A stretch of 64,000 nt of DNA from Romanomermis culicivorax (lineage: Eukaryota > Nematoda > Enoplea > Mermithida > Mermithidae). The translations under genes were made by a program, and so were the position numbers. The DNA lies in assembly GCA_963922205.1 (NCBI GenBank), contig CAWUHX010000009.1, positions 124,001 through 188,000 on the forward strand. The letters are read 5' to 3'. Below are positions 44,145 to 56,644 of this stretch, piece after piece; position 1 is the stretch's first letter, and every line of letters starts with the position of its first letter. Under the pieces are notes generated by a model that saw only the letters and a list, made by a program, of their open reading frames with translations, was not told the origin of the DNA and searched no databases.

Positions 44145-47100
44145 AAAAGGTTTTGAAATGTTGTCTAGACACAGGAATCTTTAAAAACTCAGCAAATTTG
44201 TAATTTAAACGTAATTAATTAGTTTCTTGTTTCACTATTGGTAAAATTTCGCCATTTTTAAGTTGGAAAAAAAAACCAAATCAAAGCAGAGTCAATTCTG
44301 CCATTGACCAGTTCGGAAAACGATTGAGATTAATGGTGAAGCAGATAGGAAGACACATTGAAACGGCTCTCTTGTGGTTTTAATCCATTTTACTGTTCTT
44401 ATGATTTATTTTATCATCCTTAACACAAAAAAGTAGAAACTCAAGTTGATGCTAAGGAATAGTGAAGGAGGAAACAAACTAACATAAAAACACAAAAAAT
44501 GAATATCTATATTAAAAAAATAGTCCTGAAATGAAAAATAGATGGAGCATTTAAATAGGAACAGACAAAAATAACAACAAAAAATGTAAAAACACCAATA
44601 CATTGAAAGCAATAATGAACTGAAGTTATATTAAGCACCGCTGTGTAACTGACAAAAAATCAGGATTAAATGCATAATAAAAAACCACAACACCATGCAA
44701 ACAGAATAAAATGTGTAAGGAAAGAAAAAAATGAAATGAAAGCAGAAGAGGAACATAAAAAAGGAAGAGAAAAGATCTACACTGTCTAAACAAGATAAGT
44801 AGAAATGCAGCAAAAATTAGAGCCATAAAAAGTACAGTATACGACAAAAGATAAATATAATGTAGAAAAATTAATATTTAAAACGATACAAAAATGAAAC
44901 GAACACGTAGGAGAAATCTGTATCCTAAGGAAAACTGAAGCAGGTAAACAACCACAGCCAAAGGTGAAATTGAATTGGGAAAATAGCTTATATTGGCTGA
45001 AAACAGCACTGCAAAACGTACAAGACCAGAGTTTCATGATGCGTGTGAACCCGATCATGACATCTTCTGTGAAAAATGCATGACTTCAGCACACTTGCAT
45101 TGCAGAACGTGGTCTATAGGGGATGGCACTACTGACCACGAGCCCACATTACACGGACCCTGCATTAAGGCTAGCGACTACAGTATACCGCCAGGCCACT
45201 TGGTTAAAAGTTTTGCGTTCCACAATGCTGAGTATGTCTCTAGTCATGAAATTTTCATGAATGGAACACGACCAGAGGCACACACCCAGGACTGAAGCGC
45301 GCGTCCATCGAAGTCCCCCAAGCTGCCCTCTACTCGGGAAATTTTGACTGTAAAAGTCCACCTTTGGGACTTTTTCAGGTTTTTTCTATAAAATTTTAGG
45401 TTGACTCCCCAACTGCTAGGAGCTTCTGCAGGCCTGCTGCCCACCACGAAGAACCATATTCCGTACGAACGAAACCAACAGCTTTCTGGTTGAGATCAAG
45501 CCGCTTGCCCAACAACCCCATCCCAGATGTGTTTTCCTAAAAGCCCCACATTTTTTTGGTACTGGAAATAAATGAATGGATGTAAAATTACAGAATCAAA
45601 AAAGGGTGAGCCAAGAAAAGCAACCAGTTCTGACTTCCATAACTTTGGAATGGATGAATGTTTTTTAATGCGGATTGATGCATTAGAATCCCCTACTTAC
45701 CTCTGTTTTAAAAGCAAAGTTTTATGGTCGTAACCCTCATGGTTTTAACATAAACGCAAATTTCGTAAAAGTTACATCCAGACAGACTGTCATCTTGGCT
45801 ATAAAAGCCTTAACCTGATTGATTGTCTATTAATATACAATTTCCAGGCTCCCAAATAGTTTATTCAAATTTTGGTCTTGCATATATGTCTATTAATAGA
45901 CAATTTCTAGTTTCCTCATATGTGCCTGAAAAACGTGCATTTATATGTCAGTTATTTTGGAGACCCTGTGCCAAAATTGCCTGTATTTGGATGTCAGGAT
46001 TTCAGCATGATTCTGCTCTTAACAATATTTCAAGAATTCCAAAAAACTGACACATATCATGTTAAAAAAGAGTACTCATACTGCTGACATGTAAAAAATT
46101 TTCATGAATGTTGGATTTTTTATTTTGTGCAAAGTCAGGAAAAATGCCATAAACTGCTGATTTTGCTGACATGTCAGTTTTTTGGCATGGACTAGGAAAA
46201 TATTTAAAGTTTATCAACATTTGTCAGGAATTTCAAGCACTTTGTTCTTTTTTTTGTCGATAGTCCACGAGTCCACAAATCGTTTTCACTCTGTTTTTCC
46301 TGATTTTTTGAGGCCTAACGAATGACCTCCAAATTATTCGGACTAGAATCCATCTGGTTACTACGTTTGAAAGGTTTAACAAGAAATGTTTCACGAAAAG
46401 TCAATCCGTGATTAACTGAAGGAAAAGATCTTGTGAGACTTGATCAAACCAAGCTCGATGCTGCCATTGGCCACCTCGAAAAACGATCAAAATTAGTGGT
46501 GAAACAGAGAGGAGAGCTTATTTAAACGTCTCTCTTGTATTTTTCAGCTGTTATGTAGTATTTATTATTGGATGAATTTTACTTTTTTTCTCTCAAAAAA
46601 CATGTTGATTTTTGTCATTTCGATTTGTTTTTTTTGCAAAAAATCGACGTTTAGTATTTTTGATTCTGGCCAGTCAATTTTGAGCGATATGGATTCGCAG
46701 TATTTATGCCAGACGTTTTATCTGTCAATGCCGCAAACCGCATTAGAAAAGCTTCATCCATTTGAAAGCTATGTAAGTCAGCATAGGTTGCCTTCCTTTA
46801 GGGTCACCCTGTACAAGTTACAGGCAAAAAAAGCTCCTCGGAGTTTGAAAAAACCCCCGGATCAGGTACGATAAGAAAACCTCAACAGTTCAATTAGTGG
46901 ATCGCGTAACGCAATTCTTTTCCTCTGTACTCTGGGAACGAAAATCAACATAGTAGAGAAAATGAAATATTCTCTCTCAGTTGACTTTGTATGATTGTGA
47001 CGGAATTTTGGTCCTTCCCGATGCAAAATACGCTTATTTTTGATGGTCTGCTTTGCTTTTGAGTTCTGACCTGTTTCTGCTGAACTATAGGTTTCTCTTG

Positions 47101-48420
47101 ATTGCCAACTCAAACTCGGACGTTTTAACACTGTACACTGATTGAGATCAATGCAAATTGGCTCAACTACGGCTAGCATATCATGAACACAACTCTCAGT
47201 TCTCGATACACGGTCAACATCATATGTAGTATTATAGAAATGCAGTGAAATATAAGACTGTCGCTGCATAGATAGTAGTGAAAAAACAAATTAATACGTA
47301 TTAATTATCCTACTGACTGCATTTTCATTCATTTTCTCTTGAAGGATTTTTCACACAGCTGAATTAGACAAATTGGATTTGTATCAAACTAGTTCGCCTC
47401 TTGATATCAAATTATCTGCATCATTGATGTTCTTAATAAGTCTAACTTGATCTTCTCTACAAAATTCGAACCAGTTTCCTTCACCGGTTCAGAGTTCTTG
47501 GTGTTTGAAACTGAAACCTGTCAAAAATCAATTGAATTGAATTTATTGAAATTGATTGAATTTGAAAAATGGGTTTTTTGCGCTTGGAATTCAAATTCTT
47601 AAATTCCATGTAAAATTCGGCACCTTTCGCCATTTGACTTTCGTGATGTTTGCGAAGTTGCATTGCAATTATCACTAGCCTGTTTGCCCGAAAAATTATT
47701 CGAAATTGACACTCAGGCTACATATATTGTAACGAATTTTTCATCGACGGCCTGACACACTGCAATGCTGTGTATGTCTGTAGTCATGAAACTTTAACGA
47801 GTGAGACAGGACCAGAGGCATACACCACAACCGAAAAGGGTTTCAATAACTTGGTTGTGTGATCAAGTTATCCAAGTAAACTCAGTTTTTGACGTTTTTC
47901 ATTGGGAACATTGTGTGGCAAATTAACCTACCTTTTTTATCGTCACTCTGTTTGCACTTTCAAAGTAAATGGCCTCTATGGATATACTATATGATATACA
48001 TATATATATATATATACTTAATGGGCAAAAAAAAATAATGGGCAAAATGAAATATAGAATATGACTTTCTACTATTAATATTTACTTGCATTTTGAGGAA
48101 AACAGGATATTTCTGATTTGTACTTGAAGAATACCGTACTCCTCGGTATGTGCTATCCCATTTATATACCAAACATTATTAACATCTGTTTTTTGTTTCT
48201 AGAGGAAACTTGTGAACTGACACATCCTTTTATTTTTAGGGTGTCGATAAAATGTGCAGACAAGCTTGCAACTGTTCTTACTGGAATCTCTTCAGCTTCA
48301 TTAGTATCTTGGCAATAAGGTGTGGTGAATGAGAATGCGGGCCAAATCCATTTATGGGTCCTGTTTTTCAGGCAGAAGCTAACCTGTGAAATGTGGCCTC
48401 CATCAGGTGTCGGGGATGGA
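44145..48420 (-). repeat. dispersed repeat R, copy 3 (right arm of large inverted repeat)
   Basis: The minus strand is collinear with copy 2 from 48420 to about 45310. It is then collinear with the distal half of copy 1 (3870-4575) down to 44145. It lacks the approximately 650 bp promoter segment of copies 1 and 2 and has about 500 extra bp at about 45795-46295. A (TA)n run lies at 47993-48016. Confidence 0.75.
45795..46295. repeat. insertion specific to R copy 3
   Basis: Absent from copies 1 and 2, where the flanking sequences are joined by about 20 bp. It contains the perfect palindrome TGTCTATTAATAGACA at about 45887-45902 and a near copy at about 45822. No ORF of interest. Possibly a small non-autonomous element; no clean terminal repeats seen. 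Confidence 0.45.
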
Positions 48421-48951
48421 CATAGTCTATCTCCAGGTTGCGAAGAAATTGCCAAAGTCGACGCAATTTGTGTCGATGCTGATTTGCATAGACACCGTGC
48501 ATAAAAGTGCTGGTTGTTTATGTTTTTGGTCATTCTCGTTTATTGTTTTTATTAAAGTAAAGAATCAGTGGCCTGACGGCTATTAATTATAATAATCTTA
48601 TTATTGTTATTTTTGTGGAGTAATTGGCCAAAGTACAATGTCCCTTGTCCGGACATTTGATCTAGATCTTGCAGCAGAGGGAACGCAGGTTAGACCCTGG
48701 ATTTCTGGAGAGCCACCCATTGTGCAAGTTTACATTTGCAACTCAATTCTCTGCCTGATTTCTGAGGTTTGTCTTTGATTTGAAGTTACTTGAGCTCAGA
48801 GAGTTATTTGATCTTCTGCAGTTTTTTGGAACAGAAGCAGATTATCATTTGTTGAACTTGAGACTGACTGAACTGTTGCAAACTTATTATACCTAAGGTT
48901 TCAGCTGAAAGTTCAGCTGAAGAAGACAATGGCTCAGATCACAGGCCTTTA
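48421..48951. other. possible leader of element D, no gene
   Basis: No ORF of note. From about 48880 the sequence starts to read as the gag frame of element D (the ATG of ATGGCTCAGATC at 48928 is out of frame with 48952). No LTR was identified to the left of element D. Confidence 0.3.
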
Positions 48952-50935
48952 TTGGTGGAAAATATAGGCAACATACCTACGGCCTCCTCAGCTGTCAAAA
49001 GGGAGGACAACGATGCGATATTGTCGTCCAATGAAGATCAAATATTTAAAATTCCCTTGTCGACAAACCTCCGGAGGAGAGACCATTCATTACATCTGTC
49101 CATTAGTGGACTGGTGCATCCAATACCGAAGATGAACATTCGGGTCATGGATCAACAGCAGCACCGGCCAAAGAATAAGCCCGCTCAATTATTCGATACT
49201 TACCATCAATTGTATTGGGATAACGAGCAGAAGGAACATCGTGAAAATCCTCGCAAAAGCTCATTAGAGGATAAACAGGACCAAATCATGAACAGGTTAG
49301 ATGTTTATGATAGCATATTTGCCAACATTGCTAATAACCGTTCACAGAAAGCCAGTAAGGCACATGAACAGAGGCAAAGCAATGCTGGCAGTATGGAACA
49401 AGGTGGTGAATTGAAGCTTGAGCAGACCCAGGAAGAGTTGGTGTGGCAAAATGATGGTATCACTCTTCAGAATGACTGTAGACGGAAAGACCAACAGTCA
49501 AGTCTAGGTCCTAAAGAGCAGTATACGCCTCATTCGCCCCCTACCTCAAGAGAGAAGCAGAGTTGTGGTTTTGACGAAGGCGTAAAAACAGTTGTGGTTT
49601 TAACGAAGGCGTAGAAAACCCGAGTCTGATAAATCCAACTGTGTCACAACAAAGCAGTTGTATTAGGGATGAAAACCCAAATGTCAGGCAGCAGGTAATG
49701 CCTACAATGATTCCGATTGATCCGGCCTTATGGGTCAATGCGGCTCAGGTAGGCCCAACTGTCTATGATATTGAAAGGGCTATCAAACCGAAATTACTGC
49801 AATCAGATATGCCAAGTAGACAGGTTCTTGCTTTTCTAGTGGAGCTAGAAGGTGAGTTTCGAAAAAATACTGCCGATGAGGTGAAACTAGAAGCATTAAC
49901 CCCATTGTCAAGGGATTTGTTGAAAGAATTGGCCGAAGAGTCAACGACATATAGGAAAGCCAGAGACAAAATTTTGAATTATTGTGCTCCAGACTGTAAC
50001 CTGGATATGCTCAAATGAGATTTGTTAGATATTAAGCAGGAGCCAGATGAAGCGGCAACCAAATTTTTGAAAAGGGTTAGAGCACATGTGATGAATCTCG
50101 TTTATCAGAGTGAAAGTAAAGAGTTTAAAAATAAAGTGATCATTGAAACCTTTTTCTATAGAAGTTCTTTAACTTAAGAAGATCAAACTCAGAAAGGCAA
50201 ACTCCAATGCAATCTTCGCAAAATCAATTAATAGATATAGCAGATGATGAAGTACTTGAGGTACCTCCACAACAGGCCATAATGCCTCGGCATTAGCCTG
50301 TTGAGGAGCAAAAAAAGGACTCCCTCATGGTGGCTTTATCTAAGGCTATTAAAATGGCACAATGTTATGAAGAAATTAGGAACTCTGCCAAAACCCAAGA
50401 GGAAGCCATAACTGCTTTAACTCAGAAAGTTGATAAAGTGAAAACAATAAATTAACAAGAGGTTCAGCAGCGAAAATAGTGTACTTACCATGAAAATAAC
50501 ACCAACAACACGATTGATTGTAGAACTTTGAATTTTTATAAGAGTCTACAAAATCGTGGAAGGGGTGGAAATAGTGGGAGAGGCTTTGGAAGAGATAATC
50601 ATAGAGGAAGTTTTGGAATTTTCCAAGGTAGAGGAAAATTCAGAGGTAATTTCAGAGGAAATTAGGGAGGAAATAGAGGAGGTTATGGTAATGACGCGCA
50701 AAGCGGAGCATATCAAGTTTTGTTTCCTGAGGATGAGGCAGAAAGATCGCAAGAGTATGCAGAATTCCAGGAATACCTAAAGTTGAAGAAGCTCAGGGAG
50801 CAGATGAGATTGTTACAGACTACCACAGAGCTGATGTTACCAGGACCAAATCTAATGGACCAACAACCAGTAGTTGTAAATCGGAGTTCAAATACTCTAT
50901 TGACTCCGCAGAAGGTAGTTAGTTAGTTCCAAGCC
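48952..50935 (+). pseudogene. gag: element D gag
   Basis: Gag forms the particle and binds RNA. The N-terminal 220 codons (48952-49614) are polar with a helical middle (DKQDQIMNRLDVYDSIFANI). The capsid part (49641-50018 and on) aligns with that of element B: AFLVELEGEF matches FFACLEGTF and FLKRVRAHVMNL matches [12 protein letters not shown]. Near 50480 a zinc knuckle is recognisable as C-T-Y-H...C, with Asn at the inner His position and a TAG just before it. An RGG/GRG-rich basic tail follows. At least six stops or shifts break it, so it is inactive. Confidence 0.7.
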
Positions 50936-50992
50936 TCAGGGCAGACAGACCAACCATCGACTAGTGGTGTTAATAGTGTACAGCAAGAACCG

Positions 50993-51607
50993 ATGATGGA
51001 GATGAAGTTGTGTGGCCTAAATAACTGTGCCATGAACAAAGAGGAAAATGTACCGGAGATGGAATGCAGTGCCAAATATAGTAGAAAGGGGACTGCAGAA
51101 GAACTGGATATGTTGGCTATATCCCCTAGAATGCAGCCATTTCACATCAGAGTAACTGTGTGTTCCACTACTGCAAAGGCACTGATTGACATGGGAGCTC
51201 TTTGTTCGGTTATATCAGGCGATTTCTTTAAAAAATCACTTGGACTGGAGTATACAGTGTACCCTAAGATCCTGAAAGTCACAGTTGCCAATGCTAAAGT
51301 AGTGAGCTCACATGGTTACGTTCAGTTTCAAATGGAATGTGATTATGGCCATTTTCCGGTCAAGGCTATCATAATACCAGGGTCCACAGAAGATTTGATA
51401 TTGGGAACAGACTTCCTAGCACATCTGGAAGTCAATATGGTAATAGATTTCGGAAAAGGTTCAATGACAAAGATGGGTGTAAAGAAGAGTATTGATTTGT
51501 TAACATCTGATAAGAAAGTGATTCCAATGGTTGGGACGCATAATCAGATGATAGTAGAATCAATAGAGGAAAATCCTATTGAAGAGGATCAAAGTTTGGC
51601 AATCTAG
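50993..51607 (+). pseudogene. pol: element D retropepsin
   Basis: Aspartic protease that would process the polyprotein. The active-site strand reads KALIDMGALCSVIS: Asp is present but Thr/Ser of DTG/DSG is Met. The second half shows LILGTDFLAHLE. The following 51632-51934 frame is the protease-RT linker, after one TAG. Element B has the related KALIDMVAQ at this place. The Met may be a lineage feature or decay. Confidence 0.75.
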
Positions 51608-52038
51608 CAGCTGGAAGATCTAGTTCCTGTAGTGGCATGTAATAGGATTTACATCCCACATGGAACAGATCAACTAGTAAAAGCTAAATTGTGGAACAAA
51701 TCCTCGGCAAATAAGATAAATGGAATCATCATAGAAGGAGATGATTCAGAAAGGAGATTCAGAATAGATGATACTATAGTTGACAGTTCAAAGGAAGACT
51801 TTGTATTGATGATCTCCAATAATACGGGTTCCAGTTGCCTGATAGAATCTAATCAAGTTCTTGGTTACTGTAACTCTGTAGAGAGTCAAGTGTATCAATT
51901 CTACAGGCTAGAAATTGTGGAGAAGATAGCCTAGAGAGTATTTTAGATGCCAAGGAATCAAAATTTGATGGAGTTGTGTTTCTGCAAGCATTGTATGAAA
52001 TGACCTCTAAAGCTACAGTGTGAGAAGAACAGAAAGAG

Positions 52039-53203
52039 ATGGCGATATGGCAACTCATGAAATACCGGGATGTATTTAGCCTACTCCATGATCCTCTGAC
52101 AACTACTCCCCATCTTACTTGTAAAATTGATACATGTGATGCTAGTCCTGTGGCGAAATATTACTACAGAGCTGCCATTGAATGGCGACCATATATCAGA
52201 CAACATGTGCAGGAAATGCTGGATAAGGGAGTCATAGCCCTGGGCGGCGCCATTATTCCTAGTAGAGAAGAAAGATGGGTTGCTCAGGCTGGTTGTAGAT
52301 TTAAGAGGCTTGAACAAGGTCACAAAAGATGATCGATATCCAATACCCAGAATAGATGATTATCTGGACTGCCTCGGGAGAGCAAAATTTTATATGACTC
52401 TTGACCTGAAGTCGATTTATTGGCAAGTGCCAATGGAAGAAGGCAGTAAAGACAAGATTGCTCTCCTGTGCCAAGAAGGGTTGTTTCAGTTCAAGGTTAT
52501 GCCCTTTAGACTGAAGAATGCACCAGCTGAGTTCCTGAGGATGATGGAAAGAATCCTACATCCTCATGTGTGGAAGATATGTCTGGTATATATAGACGAT
52601 ATCATAGTGTTCTTGAATACGTTTGAGGAACACATAGAAAATTTAAAATTGGTCCTAGATGCTCTGAGACGAGCCCAGCTTACACTTAAACCGGAAAAAT
52701 GTGGATTCCTACCAAAGAAAGTTCATTTTCTTGGTCATATTTTGGATTCTAATGGAATTCCGTCTGATCCGAAAAAAGTGCAAGCTATAAAAGAGTTTGA
52801 ATTCCCAGACTTGGTCAAGCATGTGCAAAGGTTTCTCGGAATGCTCCAATGGTGTAAAAAACTTATACCAAATTTGGCAAAGCATGCAGAGCCTTTGTAT
52901 ATGCTGACGGCGAAGAAAAGGAATAAATGGCTCCTCACAGAGGATCATTACAAAGCATTTAAGGCTTTGAAAGAAGCACTGGTATCGCTTCCATTTCTTA
53001 GGTACCCAGTAATGGATGGCTCAGCCCAATTCATTCTGCAAATCGAGGCCAGTGGAACAGCATTAGGGGCTGTTCTATATCAAGAGTCTGGAGATGATCG
53101 TTGGGTCATAGCATATAATAGCCGAGTGCTAAAGGAGGACGAGAAAAAGTGGTGCGCTACGAAAAGGGAGTGCCTCGCGATTATCTACGGCCTCAAAATC
53201 TAG
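52039..53203 (+). pseudogene. pol: element D reverse transcriptase
   Basis: A Ty3/gypsy RT. 52039-52332 gives the N-terminal part (YYYRAAIEWRPYIRQHVQEML), and a shift leads into 52280-53203, intact for 307 codons. Motifs: LVVDLRGLN, YPIPRIDDYL, FYMTLDLKSIYW (usual Gly in SGYW replaced by Ile), MPFRLKNAPAEF, LVYIDDIIVF (catalytic pair intact), KCGFLPKKVHFLGHIL, FLGMLQWCKKLIPN. It runs into RNase H without a break. Confidence 0.9.
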
Positions 53204-53464
53204 TAGCACTATTTATTGGGGCAGAAAGTATTGATTAAGACAGATCACAGACCACTGTTGTCAATGAAAGGCAATACCACAACAAATGACAAGTTGAAAC
53301 GGTGGTATGCGATCATTAATCAATACAACCACAAGTTAGAATACATGCCAGGTAGACAGAATGCTATGGCTGATTTTCTCTCTAGAAAGGATGAGCCAGA
53401 GAATGTGGTGAAATCACCACCAAAGTGGGAGAGTATTATTCAAATCAGATGTTGTTTCCTCTGA
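53020..53464 (+). pseudogene. pol: element D RNase H
   Basis: The first catalytic position reads FILQIEASG, where family members have TDAS, so Asp is replaced by Glu. KRECLAI keeps the next acidic residue. A TAG at 53201-53203 interrupts the frame, which continues with LIKTDHRPLLSM and ends with YMPGRQNAMADFLSR, the typical RNase H end. Confidence 0.8.
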
Positions 53465-53883
53465 TGTCAAAGGAATAAAAGGACAAGAACAACAACAAAT
53501 TTCCTTGGTGGCCGAGAGGACCAACATCTCTGAGGAGAATAAATCCCACAAGGAGGAAGAAAAAGAAGAGGATGCTCAAATTTGTCCTGAGGACGAAATA
53601 GAGCGAGTAGAAGCAGTGGTAACCCAAAGCAAAGCTCTTGTTTCAGAAAAGGTGCAGAAGGAAAATCAGGAAACTGATTAATCTCTGATACCTAAGGAAC
53701 AAGACAATGTGCAGTGGTTGTACCCTGGAAAGGAACGAGAATTTGATAAACCAGGAACATCAGGTGATGAAGAGATATCTATTGGCCTGATCCCAGATGA
53801 CTTGATGAGCAAACTGCAAAAAGTAGATGAAAGCTTAAAGCTAATCTGGGATAGATTAGGTACAAATAGCACCACGAAGTAGG
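53465..53883 (+). pseudogene. pol: element D acidic RNase H-integrase linker
   Basis: The coding frame continues as a Glu/Lys-rich linker (ERTNISEENKSHKEEEKEED...) with stops at about 53680 and 53879. Such linkers are common between RNase H and integrase in gypsy elements. Confidence 0.5.
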
Positions 53884-54854
53884 GCAGTGGGTTCTACAAA
53901 GAAAATGGTGTACTGTACAGGGAAACTGAGGCAGAAAGCGAAGACCAACTGGCCGTATCCGCAAACCTCAGGGACTCTGTACTGCATCAGCATCATTGTG
54001 CTGTAATAATGGCACATCAGGGTTTCAAAAGAATTCTGAGTGTCATGAAAGGGCATTATTGGTGGCCTGCCATGGGAAAAGATGTCAGGGAATGGATAAA
54101 ATACTGCGTTGTCTGTCAATTGGCAACTGCAGGAAAGCCATCCATTTCTCGGTTGATACCCATTGTGCCACAAGGTCCATTTGACCTTGTATCAGTGGAT
54201 ATAGTAGGAATTTCACCAATGGGAGAAAGAATGCCTTATGTTATATTTTTTCAGGATTACTTCACAAAGTGGGTTGAAGCTGAAATGATCCCAGATCAAT
54301 CAGCAAACTCAGTTGTGAATGGGTTCTTAGAAGCTATAATATTTAGACATGGAACACTGATGAAACTCCTAAGTGACAATGGATCTTGTTTTACTTCGGA
54401 CTTAATGAAATCAGTCTGTGATTTATTGGAGTGTAAGAAGATCTTCACTACTGCTTACCACCCTCAGGGTAATGGTATGGTAGAGAAGTTCAACCAAACT
54501 CTAATAAAACAGCTGAGAAAAGTAGCTATCCGTGAACCCGATAGCTGGCCAAGATATATCAAATCAGTGGTCTTTGCTCATAATGCAACCCCATATGTGG
54601 TGACGAAGGCATCGCCATTTGGGTTGTTACGGGGCCATGAAGCAAAGTTCAGGATGAATTTTTCAAAAGCTCTTAAAATAGTAATGCCCGTGAATTATGA
54701 GGCATACAAATTCATCCTAACTGACCACTTAACCAGGCTTTATGGTATTATTGCGGAAAAAATCCATAAAGCAGTGGAAGCTAGCAAAAGATATTTCCAC
54801 AAGAAAATTGAAACCTCGGTTTTTAAAGAAAATGATTGGGTGAAGGAAGGCTAA
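53884..54854 (+). pseudogene. pol: element D integrase
   Basis: From about 53884 the N-terminal part (FYKENGVLYRE) leads to the HHCC zinc domain (HHCAVIMAHQGF ... YCVVCQLA). The core has LVSVDIVG (Asp), KLLSDNGSCF (Asp) and GNGMVEKFNQTL (Glu), so all three catalytic residues are visible. The ORF 54009-54854 is intact for 281 codons and stops in the C-terminal domain (NDWVKEG), with related sequence continuing in another frame. No GPY/F motif is clear. A 320 bp spacer separates it from the exonuclease module E, ignoring the insertion of element B. Confidence 0.9.
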
Positions 54855-55176
54855 ATATCAAGTTCCTGCTCCAAAAATTCCAAAAGTTTCAAATTTTTAC
54901 GGTGTTTTGCACAAAGGTGCCAGAGTGCCCCAAAAGTAAAGGGTATTAATGGGTAAAATTACCCAAAGAGTTGATGAAGGGTCTGGAAAATGCACATAAA
55001 ACAGTAACAAAGTGTGTTAAAGCAAAAACCTAAATTTCTCCTGGATTTTTTGACTACAACATCCATTGGGCCATGTGGATAGTGGAGTTGAAAGGTGGTT
55101 TTTTGCCTCTTTTGAGTTCTAGCTGACCAATCCAATCGAGCCAATAACTGTTCCCATGGGAAGTATGGAAAGGATG
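54855..55176. other. spacer between element D integrase and exonuclease E
   Basis: No gene apart from a few shifted integrase codons at its left end. The last codons before 55177 (ATGGGAAGTATGGAAAGG) are open and in frame with the exonuclease ATG that lies across the B insertion, so the exonuclease may start up to six codons earlier. Confidence 0.45.
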
Positions 55177-55958
55177 TGTCGTATATGCGGTCCTATGCCC
55201 TCCGCTACCTAGCTGCGGTTCTCGGGAGATCCAATCTGGTACGGCCCCTGACGCTAACCCGGTACTAGATACAATCCTACTGCAGGTCACAGAGACTAGA
55301 GGAACAAAGGTATTTATTTTGGAACTGACAAAAGTGCAAATACAACCGTGAGCAGGTGGTAAACGGAATACAAAATGCCAAAATATGAATAGGAACACTG
55401 ATTTCCTCCCTAAGTCGCTGACCCTTCTTTTAGTCCCTGTGCACAGAGCCCCAGGGACTTTCGGGTGTCTTAATCCACGACCTAAGCTGAAAGCTTGACC
55501 AAACAGTCTACCTAACTGCTGAACAACCACTCACTCCTCTCCTCGATCAAGTTTGAACGTCGAAAATCTTCTCAGGTCGCGGGAGTTCCTCTAGACGAGT
55601 CCGCGACGCGAATTCGAAAACACACAATAATACGAACAGTAAATGCGTCCTCAATCCTTCCACAGTCGCCACGAGTCTTCTTCGAAGACGCAAACGAGAC
55701 GCGACCAGATGACAATAATACGTAATAATAATAATAATGAAACAAACTGCAACGCGTCTAACATGGACTTGCCAGATGCATGCAAAACATTCGCGTCACC
55801 ATTTATGTATTTTTGAACCAAAAATGTATATGACACAAACCGTTTTACCAGTTTGTTTACCCAAGAATAAATGAAATCACTTCAACAACAAAGGAACTTT
55901 AGACAATGAAAGTGAGGTAGTTAGAGGACCAAAGGTCAGAGGAATTGACCCTCTGACA
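55177..55958 (-). repeat. element B 3' LTR
   Basis: 782 bp direct copy of 60177-60958. In element orientation it opens TGTCAGAGGG with the same 8 bp hairpin as element A. It contains an AAT microsatellite at about 55719-55738 and an AATAAA signal on the coding strand. Confidence 0.95.
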
Positions 55959-55973
55959 TCCCTCCCCCCAAAA
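55959..55973 (-). other. element B polypurine tract
   Basis: On the minus strand TTTTGGGGGGAGGGA runs directly into the TG of the 3' LTR. Confidence 0.85.
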
Positions 55974-56644
55974 GGCAAGACTTTTCCCGCCAGCGAAGGG
56001 AAAAGTCAGGAGGTCCCCCAAGGGCCCCAGACCCTCGACGCCGACGGTCGACGCCTCCAAATGATCCACAAAACGACGCTACGCGCCATTGACGCAATTG
56101 TAAACAATAAAAAATAAAATGTCTGTATCGAACGGTATTGCTACACTACGGGGCCGATGGCGCCGGGTGCTACCCCCGACGCTAAAAAGTTCACGAATAA
56201 AAATGCCCCGTGGGCCGGTTGTTCCCGAATAATAAAACAAAGAATAAAATGTTCGAACGAATAGCGTTCGCGGCGCTCGGGCCGAATTTGACCAAATAAA
56301 TAAAAAACAATAAAATCCTTTGACCGGCGGCGACCCCCGCGGTGCCCGGGTTAAGTTGTGGGCAGCTCCCCACTGCCGTCCATGTGTTTGTTATCGGCGG
56401 CTCCTCCTTCACCGATTTTGGCGTTCGTCTCCGTCCTCTCCAGAGGGGGGTTATTGACTGTGGAGAGCCCGCAAGACTTTCGCAATTTCCGCCGCCGTTG
56501 CTCCTCTGGCCCCTTGGCCGGACACTGGCCCCCCCAACGCCTTTGGTATTATCTGCCCCCAGGGAGAAAGGATGCCCGAAAACCAAATCCTCTGGTCCTT
56601 TGGCTGTCTAGATTTTGAATCAAAAATATTTATGGTATTTGTTG
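55974..56644 (-). other. element B 3' tail, non-coding
   Basis: About 670 bp, GC-rich in parts, homologous to 34230-34883 of element A. The 131-codon ORF at 56586-56191 has a partial peptide counterpart in A, but the frames are not maintained. I read it as conserved cis-acting or left-over sequence. Confidence 0.55.

Noticed and set aside
44406-44847. Phe-rich hydrophobic ORFs on the minus strand
   Set aside because: T-rich strand of repeat R; no conservation in copy 1 and no start or motif worth trusting.
47993-48016. (TA)n run as an origin or regulatory site
   Set aside because: Simple microsatellite; nothing else supports a function.
56191-56586. ORF in the tail of element B with peptide similarity to element A
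   Set aside because: Frames are not kept between A and B, and the similarity is explained by DNA homology; treated as non-coding tail.
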